In this document: in pieces, positions 14,522 through 18,198 of the stretch
Layout of the letters: each line of letters opens with the position of its first letter
Numbering within the stretch: position 1 is the first letter of the stretch
NCBI GenBank assembly: GCA_001509335.1
Contig: LGGY01000141.1
Location: 1-18,198, forward strand
Source: Fidelibacterota bacterium 46_43
Lineage (GTDB): Bacteria; Fidelibacterota; Fidelibacteria; Fidelibacterales; Fidelibacteraceae
Length of the DNA: 18,198 bases
Direction: 5' to 3'
Notes under the pieces: model-generated
The model's database searches: none
Told to the model about the DNA's origin: nothing
The model's input: the letters and a program-made list of their open reading frames with translations, nothing else
Position numbers and translations under genes: made by a program

Positions 14522-15340
14522 CTATCCGATCTTCTGAATTTTATGAACCACCTTCCGTACCCAGGCACGGGGAAAGATACGGGAAAATAATATCGTCAGT
14601 TTATTTTTAAATCCCGGCACAACAACAGCTTTGCCCTTCATAAATCCCTGATAAGCCTTTTGGGCAACTTCCTCGGCGTTTTGGGTCCCCATTTGGAAAA
14701 TCAGGGAGGATTCCATACCGGACACTTTCCCGAACCGGGTCTTGGTGGGGCCAGGGGCCAGACAGGTCACAGTGATGCCATAAGATTTCAATTCTTCATG
14801 CAATGCCTCGGAAAAAGAAAGGACAAAAGCTTTGGTTGCATAATAAACGGCCATGTTAGGTCCCGGCACAAACGCAGCGATGGAGGCAACATTCAAAATC
14901 CCGCCGGATTTTTGAACGGTCATGGCCGGTGTGAGCATGGCTGTTAGATGTACAAGGTTGTTTACATTCAGGCTAATCATGTTCAGAATGCGGTTAATGT
15001 CTGATGTATGGAACCTTTCTAGAAGCCCATACCCCGCATTGTTGACAAGAACATCCACACTTATATGCTGATTTTCCAGTTGTTTTACCAGCATTGCCGG
15101 GGCATTTGGAAGGGATAAATCCATGGGAAACAGATGGATTTTCCGTTGGGGATGTTTTTCAAGAAGTTCAGTCCGGACCTCTGACAGTTTATCTTCAGAC
15201 CGTGCCGTTAACACCAAATTATATTCATCACGGATGAATTCTCCGGCCAGCGCTTTGCCGATCCCATAAGAAGACCCTGTGATCAAAACAGTTTTATCCT
15301 TTTTTATGGGGTATCCTTTATGTTTTGGTGTAAGAGCCAT
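14522..15340 (-). CDS. SDR-family NAD(P)-dependent oxidoreductase (classical, DltE/YqjQ-like)
   Basis: A 272-residue Rossmann-fold short-chain dehydrogenase. The cofactor loop is TGSSYGIG (21-28), LTARSEDKL supports NADP(H) preference through Arg47, and NNAG lies at 100-103. The catalytic set is N125, S153, Y166 and K170 (YYATK). The basic, hydrophobic C-terminus (FKNKLTILFSRIFPRAWVRK) is typical of a membrane-associated subgroup; the substrate is not identifiable. The ribosome binding site is weak: GGA about eight bases before the ATG. It is the last gene in a minus-strand run behind DUF819 and the microprotein, and could be co-transcribed with them, since only 36 bases separate it from the microprotein stop. 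Confidence 0.9.
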   Translation of the reverse strand: MALTPKHKGYPIKKDKTVLITGSSYGIGKALAGEFIRDEYNLVLTARSEDKLSEVRTELLEKHPQRKIHLFPMDLSLPNAPAMLVKQLENQHISVDVLVNNAGYGLLERFHTSDINRILNMISLNVNNLVHLTAMLTPAMTVQKSGGILNVASIAAFVPGPNMAVYYATKAFVLSFSEALHEELKSYGITVTCLAPGPTKTRFGKVSGMESSLIFQMGTQNAEEVAQKAYQGFMKGKAVVVPGFKNKLTILFSRIFPRAWVRKVVHKIQKIG

Positions 15341-15376
15341 TAAAAAATCCGGCGTTACGATTCAGGTATTTAGCTT

Positions 15377-15526
15377 CTATTTATTGGCACGACGCCATAG
15401 TGTGCCAAAGGATTGTTCCTTTTTGGCGTGATGCCCTTTTTGACGGATAAAAGGGTTTAACAGCATCAACCCGAGCAGCAATGCAAGAAAGAGGAATGTC
15501 AGAATGATGAGGGTTAATAGACCCAT
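15377..15526 (-). CDS. Overlapping 49-residue single-pass membrane microprotein
   Basis: This short open frame begins ATG at 15526 and ends TAG at 15377-15379. It encodes MGLLTLIILTFLFLALLLG, then LMLLNPFIRQKG and a basic polar tail (HHAKKEQ...TLWRRANK). The layout is one strong membrane helix (about residues 2-25) with a positively charged, probably cytoplasmic, C-terminus. Its first 13 bases overlap the end of the DUF819 gene in another frame, which favours translational coupling and co-expression; no independent ribosome binding site is visible. Small single-pass proteins encoded beside transporters often act as accessory or stability factors, so partnership with DUF819 is a reasonable inference only. 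I do not recognise a family. Confidence 0.7.
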   Translation of the reverse strand: MGLLTLIILTFLFLALLLGLMLLNPFIRQKGHHAKKEQSFGTLWRRANK

Positions 15527-16695
15527 TGGAGCAGACTGGCACAAATCAGTGCGGCATAGGTTCCAAGGACGTATCCGGCGATTCCCAGCATTACACCCAC
15601 TGAAGCCAGGGCCGGGTGAAAGGCGGAAGCCACAATGGGTGCGCTGGCTGCACCTCCAACATTCGCCTGGGATCCTACAGCCATAAAAAACAGGGGGGAA
15701 CGGGTCAACTTCATGGTTCCCAAAAGAATAATGACGTGAAAAAAGATCCAGGTAAATCCCATGGCAAAAAGATAAGGATATTTAACCACTTCCCGAAGAT
15801 CTGCATTGGCTCCGATGACGCCTATCAGCAGATAAAGCATCACGGTTCCCAGTTTGGAAGCTCCTACGCCTTCAAAACGTTTAATGGCTGTAAAGGAGAA
15901 AACCACACCTAATGTTGTAATGATGATAACTTTCCAGGTGGAATGGGAGATGATGTTTCCAATTTCAGGCAGGATATTTCCCGCCTGGTAAGCTACCCAG
16001 GCACACCCGAAGGATAATGCCAGCATAATCATATAATCAGTGGTTGTGGGGGTCCGGGCTACGGATTTTTGAAAATTGATAATTTTGTTTTTCAGTTCGG
16101 TGATGGCTGTATTATCTGCTCCAAGCCAACGGTCGATTTTATCGCTTTCTCCCGCAAGATATAAAAGAATACCTGTCCAGATATTGGCGACCAGCACATC
16201 CACCACAACCATCATGGCCAGCATGGTAGATGTGGCCTTGACGGATTGCCCGATGGCAATGAAATTGGCACCTCCGCCGATCCAGCTCCCGGCTAGGGCG
16301 GCCATGCCCTTCCAGATTTCAGGGGGCAACTGATCCTTGAAAATCCACAGACTGATGGGACCGCCGATGACAATCCCCAGGGTGCCCGCCAGAAACATGA
16401 TTAAAGCCTTGGGACCCAGTTTGAGGATCCCCTTGATATCAACCGCCAGGGTTAATAGTAAAAGACTGGCCGGAAGAACAAAGGTTTTGATGGATTCGTA
16501 GATAGGGGCCGTCGTGGGAATGACTCTGACAGATGATAAAAAAGTAGGAAGAAAATAGGCAAATACAAGCGGGGGAACCACGTTAAACAGTTTCCGTCCC
16601 CAGCGTGTATGATCCTGAATAGAAAAAATAATGGCGGGAACAACAAGCAAAATTGCAAGTATCCCAAATGGATGGTTAATCAATACATGCTGCAT
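15514..16695 (-). CDS. DUF819-family integral membrane protein (putative transporter)
   Basis: A 393-residue polytopic inner-membrane protein with roughly 10-12 hydrophobic segments. DUF819-family hallmarks include LLLTLAVDIKGILKLGPKAL, LAGSWIGGGANFIAIG, the central charged loop near ELKNKIINFQKSVA, and the C-terminal MAVGSQANVGGAASAPIVAS. The glycine/asparagine-rich hairpins in the two halves suggest inverted-repeat transporter architecture like that of sodium-dependent or carboxylate carriers, but no substrate is established for the family. AAGGA six bases upstream of the ATG supports the start. Its 3' end overlaps the microprotein gene by 13 bases, and an SDR gene follows. It diverges from the atypical SDR at 16867. 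Confidence 0.92.
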   Translation of the reverse strand: MQHVLINHPFGILAILLVVPAIIFSIQDHTRWGRKLFNVVPPLVFAYFLPTFLSSVRVIPTTAPIYESIKTFVLPASLLLLTLAVDIKGILKLGPKALIMFLAGTLGIVIGGPISLWIFKDQLPPEIWKGMAALAGSWIGGGANFIAIGQSVKATSTMLAMMVVVDVLVANIWTGILLYLAGESDKIDRWLGADNTAITELKNKIINFQKSVARTPTTTDYMIMLALSFGCAWVAYQAGNILPEIGNIISHSTWKVIIITTLGVVFSFTAIKRFEGVGASKLGTVMLYLLIGVIGANADLREVVKYPYLFAMGFTWIFFHVIILLGTMKLTRSPLFFMAVGSQANVGGAASAPIVASAFHPALASVGVMLGIAGYVLGTYAALICASLLQWVY

Positions 16696-16787
16696 GGAAT
16701 ATCCTTACTCTTTAGCTGTCCGTTTTCAAAACTGCCGGGGGGAATTTAACATCTCTCCGCCGGATAACCAAGAGGATGGAAATGTGT

Positions 16788-16815
16788 TTGAAATGGATGA
16801 AAAAAAGTCTACAAT
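16788..16815 (+). promoter_or_regulatory. Candidate sigma-70-like promoter for the atypical SDR gene
   Basis: TTGAAA (16788-16793) and TACAAT (16810-16815) are separated by 16 bases, with four and five matches to the -35 and -10 consensus. The predicted start lies about 45 bases ahead of the ATG. The A-rich spacer is compatible with a promoter. Unproven. Confidence 0.42.
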
Positions 16816-16866
16816 AAATCAGCAGAAATCATACAAAAAAACAAGTTAAGAAATGCGGGAGTAACC

Positions 16867-17619
16867 ATGGATCTTCATCTTGAACACAAGAAAGCAATTG
16901 TTTTGGCCGGGACAAAAGGGATCGGTTATGCCATTGCAGAAACGTTGGTGGAAGAGGGGGCTTTTGTAGCCATCGGCAGCCGGGATTTGCAACATATTCA
17001 TGCGGCAGAGAGGAAGCTTATGAAAAAGGGGGATATCATGGGCTTTCAGGTGGATGTCTCCACCGATTATACACCTTCTCTGGAATGGGTTTATAAACAA
17101 TTAAAAGGTTTGGATATCCTGGTCGTTAACTGTGGTGGACCGGCGAAAGGGACTTTTGAACAGGTGGATGATAATGCCTGGCGTGATGGGTTGGATTCTA
17201 CATTATTTTCTGCGATTCGTGGCATACGCTGGGCATCGGAAAAGATGAAACAAAATAAAAATGGGGGACGGATATTGGTGGTAACCAGCATGAGTGCCAA
17301 ACAACCTATGCCGGATCTGGTTATTAGCAATGTGATCCGAAGCGGGCTGACTTCCATGACCAAAACACTCAGCCGTGAATTGGGTCCATATAAAATTGCC
17401 ATCAATAATCTTCTACCCGGATTTGTTGAAACAGATCGCCTGAAGGCCCTTTCAGACAATCCCGAACAGCGAAAGGAATGGCTTGAACGTACAGCCCTGA
17501 AACGCTTTGCCGACCCGGCAGAATTAGGACGTGTCGGCGCTTTTCTTTGCTCCGATGCTGCCTCTTATATCACCGGCACCGATATTTTAGTGGATGGCGG
17601 GGCGGTTTGGGGGATATGA
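16867..17619 (+). CDS. Atypical SDR-family protein lacking the YxxxK pair
   Basis: A 250-residue Rossmann protein of the 'N[AC]GGP' SDR subgroup. The nucleotide loop is LAGTKGIGYA (13-22) and the usual NNAG is NCGGP (88-92). The active-site segment reads TSMSAKQPMPDLVISNVIRS (140-159): Ser154 stands where the catalytic Tyr is expected and Arg158 where the Lys is expected. The cofactor-binding PGFVETDR and C-terminal LVDGGAVWG are kept. Proteins of this subgroup are common and annotated as SDR oxidoreductases, yet they cannot use the classical Tyr-Lys mechanism; alternative chemistry or a binding role is possible. CGGGAG lies five bases before the ATG. It is a single gene followed by repeat-rich DNA whose ATGAGGGG word overlaps its stop codon. 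Confidence 0.9.
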   Translation: MDLHLEHKKAIVLAGTKGIGYAIAETLVEEGAFVAIGSRDLQHIHAAERKLMKKGDIMGFQVDVSTDYTPSLEWVYKQLKGLDILVVNCGGPAKGTFEQVDDNAWRDGLDSTLFSAIRGIRWASEKMKQNKNGGRILVVTSMSAKQPMPDLVISNVIRSGLTSMTKTLSRELGPYKIAINNLLPGFVETDRLKALSDNPEQRKEWLERTALKRFADPAELGRVGAFLCSDAASYITGTDILVDGGAVWGI

Positions 17620-17769
17620 GGGGAAGAGGGGGTGACTGGGCGAAGAAGAGCACTTTTTTTTCTTGGTGACCGGGAAGATGTGAAGAAAGAACTCCTCCCG
17701 CAGAGTTCGCTGAGACGCAGAAGGATGAGGGTATGAAGAATGAAGAATAATGAATGGTGAGTTAGGTGT
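17620..17769 (+). repeat. Repeat-rich non-coding DNA downstream of the SDR gene
   Basis: This stretch is purine-rich with an imperfect internal duplication (GGTGACTGGG at 17631 and GGTGACCGGG at 17665), a T8 run (17654-17661), and the motif CGCAGAGTTCGCTGAGACGC (17699-17718). That motif resembles a widespread family of intergenic repeats in unrelated bacteria; this is from memory. It ends in ATGAGGG (17725-17731) and short GAAGAATGAAGAATAATGAA units. No gene is evident. Confidence 0.5.
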
Positions 17770-17965
17770 CGTGAAAGATTAATCGATTTTTATAATCAGC
17801 GATGCCGGCGCGGGTATACTTTGACACTGCCCAGTAACCGTGCTTATGCCAGATCTTCAAAGTCTAAATTTTTTGATTACTGGCATCTCGATACAATGCG
17901 TTCAAATGAATGAGCAATGACCGCACTTCGATACGACTGCCTGATGTCAGTCTGCTCAGTGACTG
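17770..17965 (+). repeat. Dispersed structured repeat, copy 2
   Basis: Plus-strand counterpart of 1434-1748, compact because it lacks the ~150-base insertion of copy 1. It follows the SDR gene in the same orientation that copy 1 has relative to the GHL10 gene. Near its 3' end GACTG (17935-17939), CAGTC (17948-17952) and GACTG (17961-17965) allow two mutually exclusive hairpins. The terminal ACTTCGATAC...CTCAGTGAC portion recalls the CACTTCGAC...CTCAGTGAC intergenic repeats seen in many genomes (from memory). Confidence 0.72.
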
Positions 17966-18198
17966 ATCTAGTAGATTATGAATGTAATCCATTCATTAAA
18001 TTATTTGACATATCATATATATGTTTAACAATATTATCTTGCTTCATCTCGCATTTTGCTGTATCTTACCCCCGGGGTGTGGGGCGTCATCTAATCGAAA
18101 TCATATATTTCTTCTCTCTTATAATCTCTTCTTCAGATCAGCAAAATCTCACTGCCAGATCTTTTGACTTTTGACTGCCAACAGAAAAAGTGACGCGT
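17966..18198. other. AT-rich non-coding end of window
   Basis: No credible gene is visible; the one open frame crossing it begins inside the repeat and shows no protein-like pattern. TTGACA (18005-18010) is a perfect -35-like hexamer but lacks a well-placed -10 (TATTAT is 21 bases away). ACATAT/ATATGT (18008-18024) forms a short dyad. The end carries TTTTGACTTTTGACT, another low-complexity element. Confidence 0.4.

Noticed and set aside
18005..18037. TTGACA as a promoter for a gene beyond the window
   Set aside because: No -10 hexamer at an acceptable distance and no downstream gene visible.
17917..18174. 85-codon plus-strand frame at the window end
   Set aside because: It starts inside the dispersed repeat, has no ribosome binding site, and its hydrophobic stretches come from AT-rich sequence.
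1434..18198. The two inverted repeat copies as ends of one large composite transposon
   Set aside because: They lie about 16 kb apart in opposite orientation, but no transposase or integrase is present between them, they are divergent, and the enclosed genes look like ordinary chromosomal genes.
1..18198. CRISPR array, tRNA, rRNA or prophage
   Set aside because: No regularly spaced repeats, no cloverleaf with an acceptor end, and no phage structural genes were found on reading.

Overview
The window looks like a chromosomal piece of a Gram-negative bacterium from the FCB group (a Marinimicrobia-, Calditrichota- or Cloacimonadota-like lineage). The evidence is two proteins ending in a 'YPNPFNP / FPNPFNP' C-terminal sorting domain, a DUF5916 outer-membrane-type protein with an N-terminal CBM9-like domain, and several lipoprotein or secretory leaders. 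The phylum is an inference from gene content. I see no tRNA, rRNA, transposase, integrase or CRISPR array.

Left part (1-6384): the tail of a secreted protein, a FadR-type GntR regulator, then a 680-bp non-coding stretch with a purine-rich tract and copy 1 of a dispersed repeat. Two minus-strand genes follow: the DUF5916/CBM9 protein and, behind a probable terminator, a secreted GHL10 glycosidase.

Middle (6617-13073): divergent from DUF5916 are a GH20 beta-N-acetylhexosaminidase lipoprotein and a TEX264-like GyrI-domain membrane protein. Next come an alkaline phosphatase behind a striking inverted repeat, a small Trp-rich lipoprotein, a VanY-type M15 carboxypeptidase (2-nt gap) and an SGNH hydrolase (4-nt overlap). 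Together these suggest cell-envelope or amino-sugar turnover: GHL10 and GH20 would attack glycan strands, VanY peptides, SGNH esters and the phosphatase phosphate groups. That link is inferred.

Right part (13156-18198): aspartate kinase, convergent by one base with an SDR; a DUF819 membrane protein whose 3' end overlaps a 49-codon membrane microprotein gene; an atypical SDR lacking the Tyr/Lys catalytic pair; then a repeat-rich non-coding end with copy 2 of the dispersed repeat.

The least expected signals are: (1) a two-copy, structured dispersed repeat downstream of two unrelated genes in the same orientation relative to each; (2) a purine-rich repeat that appears to supply the first codons of the SGNH gene; (3) the overlapping membrane microprotein.
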